In this document: positions 35,501-50,500 of the stretch, in pieces
How the letters are laid out: every line of letters begins with the position of its first letter
How positions within the stretch are numbered: position 1 is the stretch's first letter
NCBI RefSeq assembly: GCF_035046505.1
Contig: NC_089829.1
Span: 4,510,001-4,574,000 of the forward strand
Length of the DNA: 64,000 bases
Source of the DNA: Tiliqua scincoides
Taxonomy: Eukaryota; Chordata; Lepidosauria; Squamata; Scincidae
Direction: 5' to 3'
The notes under the pieces: generated by a model
What the model saw: only the letters and a program-made list of their open reading frames with translations
The model's database searches: none
Told to the model about the DNA's origin: nothing
Translations under genes and position numbers: made by a program

Positions 35501-38500
35501 AGCCGTGATTAGGAGGCTAAGGATGTTATGCTTGTACTAGGCTCACATCAGTCTCTTCCAGGCTGTAGGACTGTCCAGGAGACCTGCAGGGAATTGAACC
35601 CCTGCAAGCCAGCACAGAGGGAGCATCTGGCTTTATGCAGATGATGGAGGAGCTAGTAGGTAGCTGTTGAAATGGATGCCTGAAAAGTTGGTATTTCTAC
35701 CTTTCTCATTCGGTAGTTCATCCCGATCCCTAACTTTTTGTTTTTGTTTTTTAAGCCAGGTACATTGCACAGGAAGACTTTGTCCTTTTTTGATTCCTTG
35801 ACAGAATATTTTTGTTAATTATAGTGCTGACTCTTCGCTATACCTTGAAGCTTTCTTTCCACCTGTGTTCTGTGTGTTTTTCTCTTCTCCAACTCTGTAA
35901 CTGCATTTTTAACCTTCCGCTATGGTCAAAAACCAACCAGTTGCCCAGCTGTTTCCCAGTAGCTTGGCCTAGAAGAGACTCCCTGTGGGCTTGGCTGTCT
36001 GCTCTCTTAAGACCTCTACTCTGTTTTGGCCTTCAAGTTCTCCTGTGAAATGCCTGTCTACATTTCTTTTTTCCTCTCTCTTTTTGTATTCCTGCATGAA
36101 TGGATGCAAAGTAAACCAACTGCTTGGAAAGCAAATGTATGCCTTTTGATTTATTCTTATGAATTCAAGTCCCCAGAACTCTCACCCATCTTAAAGCACA
36201 ATGCCTCTTTGCTTGGTCCACAGACCCTCACAAACCCTTGGCTGCAAAATTGTTGAGTGACTTGTTTAAAACAAAACTCACGCGTGTGCACACAGAAGTA
36301 TGTACGTGCGCACCTGTTACCTTAAAATGTTAACCGTCTTTGCTTTGAATCTCTTAGGTGAGATTTGTGGATTTAAAATTCACGGGCAAAATGTCCCCTT
36401 TGAAGCGGTGGTGGTGGATAAATCCACTGGGGAGGGAATGATACGCTCCAAAGAAAAGCTGGACTGTGAGCTGCGGAAGGACTACACATTCACCATCCAG
36501 GCCTATGACTGTGGGAAGGGACCAGATGGAGCAAACATGAAAAAATCCCACAAGTAAGTACAGCGTGGGCGGGAGAGAGGAGAAACTGGAATTAAGCCTG
36601 ATCTTTTCCTGATGGAGTGTGGTTTCTGCGTCTTGGAATGAATGAATGAATGAATGAAAGCCAGGTGATTGTCAGCCGTGGCCACCCATGATTTTGGTAC
36701 CAGTACTGCAGAAGCAGCAACAGAGTGAGAATTTTCAGGTGCTTGCACCCAAATTCTGACTTAAGGTTACAGGCGTGCCCCTGTATCCGTGGGGATTCCA
36801 TTCCAGAACCTCCCGTAGTTACGTGACACTGCGGATATGGGCAAATACCTCCCCCCCCCCCCCGGAGGTGAGGAGAGCTCTGCTCTGCCTTATAAAGCAT
36901 TAAAAACGCAAATTCCTATTTCATGGAAAAACAGAGTTGCTTTTTTAGAACTGCCAGGATCAGAGGATTCTCCAGAGGTAAGGGACCAAATCCATGGATA
37001 AGTATTCAGGATCCACAGATACGGCTCCCCCCCAAAAAAAATATTTTCCCCCCCCCTGCTTTTCTTGCCAGTAGTTTGCGGTTCAAAATTGTAACTTGCA
37101 CTATGATGGGAAAAGGTGGAGGAAACAAACTCTGAGACCATGGCCACTGTTTTTGGAGGGGAGGAATCACATGGCAACTGGTCCCAACCAGGCTGAGGGG
37201 GGAGTCTGCCTTGCACAGGAAAAGTAGGGATCAAAGACACCTGGACTGCCAAAAACTACCAAGAGTAACTGATGGGAGTGATTTATTCCCTTTGTGGACA
37301 CTCTTTATTGAAAGATCTTTGGCAAAAAAAGACAACTTTTGAAATCATATAAAATGTACACAGACACAATACACTACAAACAGAAAGCCAAAAGTAATTA
37401 CATAATCACATCTTTGTGAATGAGAAAATCACAGGGTTTTTAAGGATGCTCGGAAATTGTACAAAGGTTATAAAGGTACAAAGGTTCAGTTTTCACTAAA
37501 TGTTTCAGATGGGAGCCTATCTGGCTTGTGTTGTCTGGATCAACAGTTTCAACTATCGTAATATTTCATCTGCTTTTGTACGTTTGTCCATAGCAGTATA
37601 TTCCCTTGCTAAAGATAGGTTTATTCCCACTGCATTCTGCCTGTAGACTGTTTGTGCCCTTCAAGTTGTAGGTTTTTTTTGGGGGGGGGGGGAAGTCTTC
37701 TCTTAGGTGGCAGGGGCAGTTCTGGGAGAGAAGGAGCCCACTCCAGCCAAGGCACAGTCTTGTCCTCATGTGTAGCAGAAGTTCAAGTAGTCTAATCTGT
37801 GGATTAGACAGGTGTCTGTAGTAGATTCTTGGTGCGTCCAGTTCATTTCAGCGTTGAATTGGATTTTGCAGGGCTTTGGAGAAATTTGTTTATTGTGAAA
37901 GGCAATATTAGTGCTGAGGTCAGGCATGTGATTATGAAGCAGAGCCCTTTGGAGGGAGGGTCTGTGGTATAAATCCTTCTTTGCAGTCCTTGACAGCATT
38001 GGGGTTGCTGCCCTGAAGGGCTGATGTAGTATTTGGAGTGGATTACCCAGTGGATGACCCAGTAAAAGTTGGAGCTGGTGGTGATCTCATAGCTAGTTGG
38101 ACTTGAAGCTGCTTAAAATATGCAGATGAAGCATTTTTTAAAATGGAAGTGGGGGGCCATGTTGATAACAGCTGCTGCCTGAGGGGAAGACCAAGCAGAG
38201 CTGAGGGAGGGTCACCAAAGAAAAATACTCAGTCACTCTTACTTCTGTCTTGTGTGGCAAGTGCAATTTTCCCCCTCTGTTATGTGGCATCCAAAGAGTG
38301 GCATCTGTGGGGAAATAAGGCATTTTAAGAACTCCACCACAAGTTGCAGGTCCCCTTTGGTCTCTCTTTACTCAGCAGGGGAGCAAAAGGAGGCTCTTCC
38401 TGAAAACGGTGCACAAATTAATCAATGCTTTTGAAGGACAGAGGAGTTTTGTTTCTGAATAATGTTTGCATTTCTGATATTTGATCCTCCGTGGAGCACT

Positions 38501-41500
38501 TAGTTTGCTTCATAGTAAAGGACCTTCATATGTAACCTTCAGGTACAAGAGGGAAGGACTGACAGTTCCAGACTTCTTGGGGCTTTTTCTGTTGCACATA
38601 TAATACCACATGGGTGGATTGGTGAACTGCCACTTCTTGTTACTTTGTTTTCCTCTCTGCCGTTGTGATGAAAGGGCTGGTCTTCCGGAAGGCTTGACCC
38701 AGGATGTACATAGGCAATGCCAGAGTGACTGACACCTGTCTCTAGTGAGACAACGGGCCAGGGAGGATCCACTGAACTTTGCTTACAGGAAAGTTGCTTG
38801 GAGTTAGCCTTGACTGAAAAGTGTATGCTTATGTGGTTTGAGATGGTAGATGGAAAGCAGTTTCTCTCCCAATGGCAGAACCAGCAGTCATAAAGTGAAA
38901 CTGACAGGAGAGCAAGGATGGACATAAAGAGGCGACTAGCTTGATCAGTAGTTACTAGTCACAGTGGAATGAGAGCTGCCTCTGAATCCCAATGCACGGG
39001 AGAGCATAAGAGCTCACCTCTTTCGTGGGCTCACCACACATGTCTGTAGTTCTCTGCCTCGGTGTTTCTTTCCATAAATTGGGAATAACGGCAATCTTGC
39101 AGAGGTGGGAGAGAAAGCATTCTAAAGTGCTTTAGGGTAAGTGTGCAGTGAAGCCTAATTGGGGGTTTGCTGTGAGGAACAGTGAAAGCCTGAGGTTTTG
39201 TTTTGACACCGCTGCATGTTAATCGCACCCTGCTCTTTGTTTCCAGGGCAACAGTGCATATCCAGGTGAATGATGTCAATGAGTATGCGCCAGTGTTTAA
39301 AGAGAAATCCTACAAAGCAGCCGTGATTGAAGGAAAGAAGTATGACAACATCCTGAAGGTAGAAGCCGTGGATGCCGACTGTTCTCCACAGTTCAGTCAG
39401 ATCTGCAGCTATGAAATTGTGACCCCAGATGTCCCCTTTACTATTGACAAAGACGGTAAGGAGAACTTACAGGCAGGATGTCTGGCTTTTGTTTGGGGTT
39501 CAGGATACTGTCCAATTAGTCCTGTACTGCAGTGGCATTTAAAAAATGTCCCCCATCTTGAACATATTGAACATAGGATCATTAACCAATGAGAAGCTTC
39601 TCTGAAAGAGATCTGACTTACCTCCGTACAAGAGACCTAAGGGTGGGGGGTGTTCTAAGTAGAATGAATCACTCACATGGTAAAACAAAAGCATGTGAAA
39701 ATAGCAGGTCTGCATTGTAGAAAGCTATCCCTTAGATTAGAATCTGAGTGAGAGCCTGGGCCTTCTTTGGTATTGGACAGGCAGGGTGTCCAGAGCACCC
39801 CTGTTGTCTGTAGTCAAAGCTGCCTACCACTGCCTTTGGAAGGGGGTGCAACAGCACACACCATATCCAAACCCCCTTCCCAGTCCTGATCTGCCTGCAC
39901 AGATCAACATGGACTTCCATCAGCAGTATTGCTGGCACAGGTCAAAGTGAACCTGTTGCAGCTGCTGAAGCTTACTCCAGGGCATAGAAACAAATGTTAC
40001 CTTACTGTGAGGAGATTTCCAGCAGCCGAAAATCTCTTGCAGGATGGAGCTTAGTGTTGCCCCTGGAATTTATGTTGATTGGACTGCCCATCACCCTGAC
40101 AGGCAAGCAAAGTTAGAAGGAAGCAGGTTAGCATGTTTCCTCTATTTATATAAAAGCTTTAGAATGTCTTGTCATGGAGACCCTATTCAGATGCTGCGCT
40201 GTGCTAACTTTGGTTTTTAAAGTTCCAAGAGTTGACCTTTTTAACAATTGGCTTCCCACCGTTGTCAGGTTACATTAAGAACACTGAGAAACTCAACTAC
40301 GGCAAGGAACACCAGTACAAGCTCACGGTGACAGCTTACGACTGCGGAAAGAAGAGAGCGACTGAAGATGTGCTTGTGAAGATTAGCATTAAGCCAACAT
40401 GCAAACCAGGCTGGCAAGGTAAGCTTTGTGGCTTCCTGTGACTGTTTAGATGCTTCTCCAAGCACCCAGGGACCTCTAAATTTCTCGTTTTGCGATTCAG
40501 GCTGGAGCAAAAGAATGGAGTACGAGCCTGGGACCGGCACACTCGCTCTCTTCCCCAATATCCATTTGGAGACCTGTGACGAGCCCATCACATCTGTCCA
40601 AGCCACCGTTGAGCTGGAGACCAATCATATTGGGAAAGGATGTGATCGAGATACTTACTCTGAGAAATCCTTGCACAGGCTTTGTGGTAAGACTTTCCTT
40701 CCCCAGCCTGTGAAGAATCAAATGGCATGTGGTGCTAGTTTTCTTTTCCCTTTATAACCTGAATATTTCTTCTCTCAGGGAAAACTAGGTGATGAGGGTG
40801 GAAGAGACTCCATGTGGTGGCAAATAATCAATGTGTGAACTAGATTTGGTTTGATCTGTGGAACTCCTTGCCACAGTATGTGGTGATGGCATCTGGCCTA
40901 GATGCCTTTAAAAGGGGATTGGACAAATTTCTGGAGGAAAAATCTATCACAGTTTACAAGTCATGATGTGTATGTGCAACCTCCTGATTTCAGAAACGGA
41001 CTAAGTCGGAATGCCAGATGCAAGGGAGGGCCCCAGAATGCAGGTCTCTTGTTGTCTTGTGTGCTCCCTGAAGCATTTGGTGGGCCACTGTGAGATACAG
41101 GAAGCTGGACTAGATGGGCCTATGGCCTGATCCAGCGGGGCTGTTCATAAGATCTTCAAATTCCTAAGGAAAACAGGCGTCTTCCATCTCCATTTCATCT
41201 TAGCTTGCCCTGAACAGATTAAAAAAAAAAAAATTCCTGTCTAGAGGTGCTTGAGCAGTGTAGAAATACAGTTTTGTGGCTATCCACTTTATTCCTGCAA
41301 TGGAATAGATAGTCCTCATCCCCCCATTAATGACAGAACTGTGGTTCCCAAACAGGTGTTGGGACCCACCTTTTAAAAAAAAAAAAAGTTTCACTTCACC
41401 AGCCACTCAGGCCTCTGTGGCTATAATGGTGATTGGTTAGCAGTGCTTTCCCCAAGTAGCAGGTTGTTTAACCCTTGATTCACATAGTCTAATTTGCCCT

Positions 41501-44500
41501 GTCAGTTTTGTGAACCAGCCAAAATTAGGTCATGACCCACTGGTGAACCTTGGCAGTTACTGGGGGAAGGAACTGTGAATTGTACCTACTCATCTGTATT
41601 ACCAGGACCAAGAGATGGATCAGTGTTCCCCATCAGTATGCCCTATAAATGGGTAACATACATATTTCTTTGGATTTGTATTGTTTCTAAGCTGATCTGT
41701 GTCGAAATTGAGATAGCATTATAAAAAGGAAAACGAATTCCTGATGAACACCTGATGGAGGCTGGATTTGGCCCTTCCCTTTGCTGCTGACAGCTCAGAG
41801 GTCTTTCTGTATTTAGTACTGGGCAGGAGAAAGTTGAAAAATAATCCAAAATGAGGATTCGGCTAGTGAAAGGCTATTAGCATGTAATGTAATTCCCAGC
41901 ACAGAGCAGGAAAAGTGGGCTTCTGGTCGTTGGAGCTGGAGAGCAAATTCCAAATATGGACACGGGATATTGGCCTCCTTAAAAATGGAGTGCAATTCAA
42001 AGCTGATAGGTTTGTGTCGTTTTGCTCCAGAGGAAATTCATCTCACTCTGGGCTGCAGTGCTAATCTTTGGTTCTTGAGACTGATGCTGAATGTAAAAAA
42101 GGAAGTTGTTTTTCTCTGTGGTATTTTACAAGTGCTCTGTTAATCATAATGATGATGATTTAATTATAGGCGCTTCCTCTGGCACAGCGGAGCTGCTCCC
42201 TCCACCAAGCAGTACAGCAAACTGGACCATAGGCCTCCCTACCGACAATGGCCACGACAGTGACCAGGTCTTTGAATTCAACGGCACTCAGGCTGTGAGG
42301 GTTCCAGACAACGTTGTCACCATCAACATGAAGGAGCCATTTGTGATTTCAGTGTGGATGAGGCATGGGCCTGGCTCTCGGGAGAAGGAGACCATCCTCT
42401 GCAATTCTGACAAGACAGGTTGGACTGTCTGCATTGCTCAGAGTGCATGTGCTCATCAGCCATTGGCTGTGATGTCATGGAACGTTCACAAATGTTCTAA
42501 ATATGGTGAAGAATGGAATAATTCATGTCTGACGACTTCAGAACAACGAGTCCTTCCCCAATCCACTGCTTTTCCCTAGTTACTAACATTGCAACCTGTC
42601 TACTGCTTTGCATTACCAGCAGTTGGAAGTGTGGGTGTCTGGAGTATTGTGTCCAGATCTGGTCACCACATCTCCAATAGGGTATAGTGGAAATGGAAAA
42701 GGTGCAAAAGAGAGCGACTATGTTCTTATGTCTCTTGGCTTGTCTCTTCTCGTTAGCAGGTGTTGCAATTTGATGCCTTGATCTAGTCACAAAAGGAGCT
42801 GCACACACAAAAGGCTCTCTTGATTCCAGGAGAACATATTTCTCCTCTCTCTTCTCACCATCTCTCCCACCCCCCGCCATGGCGACGGTGTGAATAGCAT
42901 TCTCTGTGAATAGAATCACTCCGTGAATGCTGCAAACAGTAATTTTAAAGATGGTATTGATACAAAAGAAACGTGATAACTTGGGCTTCATAATTGCAAC
43001 TTAATGGAGCACAATAATTGTGTGTCTTGTCATCTGGAGGCTGAAACGTCCATTTTGAGTCATGAAATACCTCCTATGGATATCTGAGAGCCAGAATATC
43101 AAAGCCAAACAAAACAGCCTTTTCCTGCTTTTGATCCACTCCAGCTTAACTTAAAAAGGGACCTCCAGGCACCTCACAAGCAGTTATGACAGATAATTCA
43201 GAACAGTCAATAATCAAAGCTATCACAAGCCAAGCAGGCAAGCAGAATCCAGCAACCAGAGTCACTAAAACTGTACAATACACTCTAAAACAAACTGACA
43301 GGTCCTCATTGTCCATTTAAAAGTGGGCGTTGTAAGGACCAGTTCGTCTTCACAGGGGAGGTAGTTATGTAATCCAGGAGCCACCCGTGAAAAGTCCCTG
43401 TCTTGCATTCCCATCAGCCGTTCCTTGTATGGTGATGGAACGTGAAGCAAAGCTTATTGATGACTGCAGCAAGCGGTCTTTTAGTTCAGGAGTCTCTAAA
43501 CCCCAGCCCGGTGAAACCATGGCGAGCCTCTATCCATCCTGCAGCCAGCCTCTGGTCCGCTGAGAGCCTCTGGCCCACTCATTGAGCTGTGCTCCAATCA
43601 TGTCCAGAGTGTGTTCTGAGGATGGGGGAATGGGAGTCAGTTTGAGTGGGTGCTTTATTTCTGTGGAGTGTGTTGGTGCTTGGGGAAATCCTGATGTATT
43701 TATTTAAATTTTATTTAAAAAAACTTTTTTTTTCTGGCCCTTGACACTGTGCCAGATACTTGATGTGGCCCTCTGGTCAAAAAGTTTGGAGAGCACTGTT
43801 TTAGATGATGAAGTCCCAAGGCATGGAGGGAATGAGAACCGTGCTTTCTTAAAGGTGGTTCTTGAGTATTGTGGACTTCTTTTGTCTGAAGGGCTCTGGT
43901 CTCCCTGCCAGATGGTGAACAAGTAGGAAGTCCACAGTTCCCCTTTTCCCAACACCTGACAGCCCATCAGTGTGAGCTGCTTCTCCATCATTCTGCCCTG
44001 TCTTTCCTTCCAGACAAGTTGAAAGATATGGCAGGACAGTTGTTTTTTAAAGAGGAAGGGAAAGAGGAAGTAAAGTGAGGCAAAAGAGAGCAGGCAGGTG
44101 GGTGGGAGATTGAAGGGAGGGTACCAAAGCAGCCCCTCGCAAAGCCTCCAGCAGGATTGACCTCATTCAGGTAGACTAACCCAGTATAAACTGTACAGAC
44201 CTGACTCTCGAACCACAATGGCGTAGCTGCCACCTGGGATCAGATGTTGCTGTCCCCATGGGTTTGTGTGTGTGTTTCTTATAAAGAGAACTGGAGATGG
44301 TGTGTTGGCATTTAAAATGGTGGCGTAGCTGGAGGGGATGGAGCACTCAGTCTGGTGGGGTGGGCAAGCGGCTCCTCCCTTGAGAGCCATTCCCGGCGGG
44401 GGAGGGGGCAAAATGGAGTCGTACGGCTCTCTCTGTTTCATTTTTGCTGCTTTCCTCACTGCTGATCTGTTTGTCTCTGTGGACAACCCCAATGAACAGT

Positions 44501-47500
44501 CAATTGGCGAAAAGACATTTTCCTCTTCTTCTGAAATACTAGCCAGGCCACCAAAAAGAAATTACTATAAAACTGCCCTAACGGGAGGTGTATTTCTCTG
44601 CAAATGTCCTGCTTTTTCTGCCTGCGGTGTGCATGTTAAAGCGGCTCCCTCACCTGTCACAAGAGGGTGTTTAACCTGGGCAAGCGTCATGTGATCTGCT
44701 AAGGGTTGTCTCATAAATTGCATTGGAAATGGAGGCAGGGGTGGGGAAAGCGCTAACGAGTTTCACCTCTCTCTTGCACTAGATATGAATCGACATCACT
44801 ACTCGCTCTATGTGCACAACTGCCGCCTTGTGTTCCTCTTCCGCCAAGATCCGTCCGAGGGACAGAGCTACAAGCCTGCGGAATTCCACTGGAAACTGAA
44901 CCAGGTGGGCCAACTGAATGAGGTTGGTTTAGACCAGTGGTGGTTAAACTGGTGGCACCATTGAAACTTAAAAGGGGCACTTCCCCCTTAACCCAGAAAT
45001 GGATGCCCCAATAGCACTGCAGCAGTTGCAGCCCTGTGAAGACCCAGGAACATTTTAATGTCACTTGGGGGATTGTGCAGCCTTGAGGAGTCCTGGAGGC
45101 TTGCAGCCCCCTCGGCAAGCCTCCCCTCTGCAGTAGTGAGCTCTGATCTGCAAATGGAGCTCACTTCCAGTTTCAGTCAGGTCTCGGAGCTTCCGAGGCC
45201 AGAAGTGAGCTCTGATTGCTGATCAGAGCTCACTGCTGTGGAGGGGAAGCTTGCCGGGGTGGGGGCTGTGCAATCCCTCCAGGTACATTAAAATGCTCCT
45301 GGGTTCCCGTAGTGCTGCGGTTGCTGTGGCACCCCCATCTCAGTCTGTGTCAAAACTTAGCAGCGCTTCTCAGACTCCTGAAGAGTTTGCGAACCACTGG
45401 TTTAGACATTTGGAGGAGACCTTAACCCAACAGGTAAAGCCCTTAAGAGGGGTTGAGAGGAAGACATGCCTCTGGTGTAGTAAAGACTTAATGACACTTG
45501 AGAAGCCAAAGAGTTGGCATGTTACTGGTAGTCTGGAAGTCTGGGGTGTCTCCCTGAGCCCATGCTTTTGCCATCATGTGGTGGGGCTGCCTTGTAGATC
45601 TTCACGTTAAGTTGCACATATTTTCAAAGGTTATGCAAGATTGTGGATAATCTATGTGCAGTTGCTCTTGGGTGTGACTTTCATAACATGTACAAAGTGC
45701 CGACATAATTTTTTGTCAGGTGTGAATGTTACTCCTCCACACACACACAAAAGGTTCCAACAAGCTATAAAGTAACTTGTAAGCTATAAAGTAACAGTCC
45801 ACTTTGCCGTTTTAAAACACTGTACCTTTCCAGGTGTGCGATAAGGAATGGCATCATTACGTCCTCAACGTAGAATTCCCCACAGTGACACTCTATGTCG
45901 ATGGAGTTCCCTTTGATCCTTTCCCGGTGACAGAAGACTATCCACTTCACCCCTCCAGAATAGAATCCCAGCTGGTGGTTGGAGCTTGTTGGCAAGGTAA
46001 TGGGCCTCCAGGGTCTCTGTTGGGCAGGCAACAAGTTGCAGTGATAGTGAGAAGGTCTACTAGAAATTTGCTGCTAGACTTTTTGCCCTCAACCCATTGG
46101 TTGCGACTTACGGGCACAATCCATTGGGGCTGTCTGTTGTAGTTTTTTTGTTTTTTTTTTTGCTGCTGTGCAAGGGAAGTGATGGAAAAGGCACCTGCAG
46201 TGTCCTTGTGACAGGTGATGTGTGGGAGTATATTGTGCCACCTCATTCTTCTTCCCTAATTATTGTGGGTTTTATAGAGGGATGGGTGGGACACATCTGG
46301 TCCGATGGAACAACCGTACTGTAGCTAAGCTGCTCTGGATGGGGTCAGTGCCTGTATGGGAAATCTGGGAGTCCAGCACGCACCACCATGAGCTTAGGCA
46401 TGGAAGGCAGGGCATGCAAGACATGTTTGCGAGGTCCAGTTGATGGGGAGAATGCCAGTCTGCTGGCTGATCTGCTTCAGAAATAAAGCAATTTAGTGCA
46501 ATGTTAATGTCAACAAAGGAAAACTTGATCACCTTACTCTGCAACGAAGGGCGGAGGCCTGAATGGGTGTGAAAATTAGCTGTGCCACCCTAAATGTGCA
46601 AGTGCTGTAGAATTAGTGGGTAACATGCTGTGGATTGCAGCTCCTGTTCTCGTGTCTCTCTCCCCCAATGCTTTTCATTTTTGCAGGGCTAGAGAGCAGT
46701 GTTTCCTTTGGTCTGTATTCTGCCCCCGCCCCCATCATGTTTTGCTGCTTAGAGCTATAAAAAGCAACACGTCAGCAGCAGTAGGTATAACATGCAGAGC
46801 AGGTTTAAACAGCCATTCTGCTGAGTCACAGCCTCCAGTGCTGCCGAGACCATTTCTTGCTGCATTGTGAGAAAACAGACCTCGGGAATGGTGCAGGCTG
46901 GGAGGAAGAGGAGCGACGTTCTCTCCGGTGTGACTTTGTCTTCCTCCCACCCTTTTTATAAAGATGGCAGCTCGCCTCTTGCACTGATCATCATCATAAT
47001 GCCAGTGACTAGGAACCTGTAGGAGGAAGTGCCATGTTGAATACCTTGAATAGAAATATATCAGTGTCGACTTACTTGGCAACTTGCCCTTGTACCTATT
47101 TGGAGGGATGGCTCTCCAGCACTGTGTGTGTGTGTGTGTATGAGATTGGTGACTACCTTTGGGCAGACACACCTGCAGATCTGGTGTGTGGGCCTGCGTG
47201 TCCTGCTCTTGTCTCACACTTGTCTGGAAGCACCATCACTGCCCTCTTTTCTTGTGTGTACACAGTTGGCTGTCTTCTAGGGAACCTTGGGGTTGTTCGT
47301 TGCTTGGTGCGAAGGTTGGTCAAGGCATCTGAACTTCCCTGAAAGACAGCTGGTTCTCCTTGCCTACTTTTCATTGCAATGTGCAGTTCTAAGGCCAGGA
47401 GGAGGATTGCTGTAGTTTGTCATCCCATGCAGTGAAACCTGGTCACCCTGGTTAGTGTTGCCATGACCTGAGACCAGGTCTAGAAGTGGTGGAGGGGACT

Positions 47501-50500
47501 GGACTGTAGACTGGAGTTCCATCTCCCCCAATGCGTGCACCAAGAAAACCATTAGAACAGAAATAATGAATTAGCATAGCCCTTTTCCTGCTGCTCTCAT
47601 TTTCTGTCTGCTGACAGTTATATTATTTGAGGGAGCATTAAAGAGACACATTAAACAGCTGTCTCACCTGCAGCCTGAAGCAGTGATTTCCATCCTGTCC
47701 CCTCAAGATTTTCCCATCGTGTTCTTGGCATGTGTTGGTGTGTATGTGTTCTGCAAGGCGCTCCAGAAAGTTCTGCAGCATGCTGGGATTCCATGGTGGA
47801 CGTGCAGGGGCTCCTCAGTGGATGAGTCACAGTGGGGAAAAATTTCCTGAAAATGGAGAGATGGGAAAGGGTGTGAGAGTATTGTGCTAGGAGGCCCCTG
47901 CGCTCATGTCCAAACCTCTTTGCTTGCATTTGAAGTGGAGATCTCAATGCAGAGAGCAACCAGGCATCAGGCTAGCGGAGCACGTCCTCCAATCCCCATG
48001 TAACGGGACAGATCAGTCTGTTACTCTAATCACTCAGTTCCTTGTCCCTGTTCTTTGTCTTGCTTCTCTACAGAATATACAGGAAATGAGAATGACACAG
48101 AAACAGCGACCGAGACCCCTGCAGGTTGCTGATGTTCTTATTTTATTATTTTTTGTGTGTGTTCTCTCACTTCTAAGCCAAGACATTGCTTCATCTCACC
48201 CATAAAGCATGAAACGACAGCATTGCCTTAAGGCCATTGAAACAACATAATCTGTCATGGGGCTTGTTTTCTCCATTGTGACTTTTTTGTTTCTTGCGCG
48301 TTCACTTTTTTCTCTTTCCCCCTCCCCCACCCAGTGATAATACCCAAATGCACACTTTTGTATATAGGCTTAAAAGCAATGGAGACTGCCTTGAAAATGA
48401 AGGAGAAAGCATTTGTTGCAAAGAAAGATTAATGCGCTTGTTTTGTTCGGCTGTCACTGCATGCAAAGAAATAAGGAGGTGTTGCATTTGCCTGCTCTCC
48501 TCATTGGGTTGATCCCCTCCTGAAACAAACTGGCCAGTTGGAAGAACTGCCATGATCATGCTCTCTGCCCAAAGTGACAAGGAGATGGCGGTGTGTTGGG
48601 AGGGGCTACAAGTGTCAGAATGTTGCATTAGTTTGTGTACTGGAGGGACTGTTGCGCACCCTGCTTCCGCATACTAGTCATGACAGACGTTTGATCATTC
48701 TTGTCCTTTAGTAATGGCTTGCCCGTTTTGGTTTGAGACAATTAGTTTATGTTCCATTAATTTTCAATGGCACCACTTTGTCATTCTACGTTTAGTGCTT
48801 TACTGGGCAGAAAAAATAGCTTTCTAATCGTTTAGTGCTTGCAAGAGTCAACTGAGAATCAGCTCAGGGCAAGAGTTGTTAAATACAGTCATGTCTTGGC
48901 GTCTGTGGGTCAGGGCACGCCAGACCTCCTACCAGGGCTACCTCGCTACCAGGGCTGTGCTCTGGTTGTGTCTGGAGGATTCCAAGACACCTGGTTTTTG
49001 GAAAAAAACTGGAAGTGACATTCTAAGACCTCTCAGAGACCTCAGAACATCTTCTGGATATGCTGCAGTCATGTTCATAGAGTTTGGGCCTCAATTGGGG
49101 GACCTACATTGAGTCAAATCCATGGATGACAAGGTCATCATATTTAGCACTTGTTGTTGTTGTTAGTAGTTGTCATCATATTTATGTCAACTTCTGTTAA
49201 ACATTGAAAGAAATCTTTGTTCATTTCTAATGGTCCTAGTACAGGGGTGTCAAACTTGTTTTATACAGAGGGCCGAAGTTAGCATGCAGGGCACCTGCTG
49301 AGGGCCGGATGTGATGTCATTAAGCAGAAAGTAACATCATTAAGCAGCTGATGGCCAGAAATCAGCACTTTGTTCTCACAGAAAACTCATTAACTGCAAA
49401 TGACAGAAGAGAAAATACCAAATCTTGGTCATATTTCAAGATATGGAGGTGCCCGATTTTCACGTAGGCTACTTTTCAGCAGTAACACCTCAGCACTGCT
49501 CAGCAGCTGAAAGCCTGAGGGTTGGATAAAAAGCTTCCAGGGGCCGCATTCGGCCCCCGGGCCTTATGTTTGACACCCCTGTCCTAGTAGATTTAACCTA
49601 GATATATATTTAAGATATATAAATATTCTTAAAAAATTGTTTTTAAGCTAAAGCCCACCAGTAGGTACCATCTTAGGAGAAGCATTCCCTCCAGTGAATG
49701 TGAAGAGGGAATGTCTCTTCTAAGGTTGCAATCCAAAAACCCACTTACCTGGGAGTATGTCCCATTAAACTCAGTGGGAGTACTAAGTAGGGATGCCTAC
49801 AAGTGTGCCACAAGGTAGTACATTTTCATCTAGCTAGAATATTTTCATTCAGTTCACCTAACGGACTTACCTCCATTCTCTTTACCAAAAAAGCTCTTAA
49901 AACCCTGTACTGCAAATTGGCCAGATTTGAAAGAGGGTTCACAGCTCAAGCCCTTGAAAGTGGGATGGGCAGCCTTTGTCCACTGATGTGTTGCTGGCTG
50001 ATTTCTTGTGAAGCAGCTGGGTTCTTCGGTCCCTGGGCACAGGGGTGACCCAAAGGGACAGATAGCAAATTTGGAGAGGGGAATGGGGGAAAGGGTTCAT
50101 CTTGTAACCCTGCCTCACAGCCGCTTATAAAGGAATATCTGACCCAATCACAGAGCATGCCTCACTTGGCCAGTTTGTCCCATACAATCCCACCTCTGCA
50201 GGCTGCTGTTAATTTACTGTCCTGACTCAAGAAGCTGCACTGAAGTAGTGGAAGGGGTGTGTGTGTTCAATATTTCAGTTACGAAGGTGATCCAAGTACA
50301 CCCTTCTAAAGGTGTCACATTTGGGCTGACCTGGAGGCAGCCTTTGACTTCAGAACAGAGTTGTGTCATGCTGTTCCTCCCTCCACTTCATCCAGGGCCA
50401 CAATGCATGAGTGAGCCATTTTTTAAGTTCTGTTCTTCTACCATTGTGCTTGACAAATCACTGCAAGGTTAACCTGAGAAAGGGCACTCACTAACCTGCA

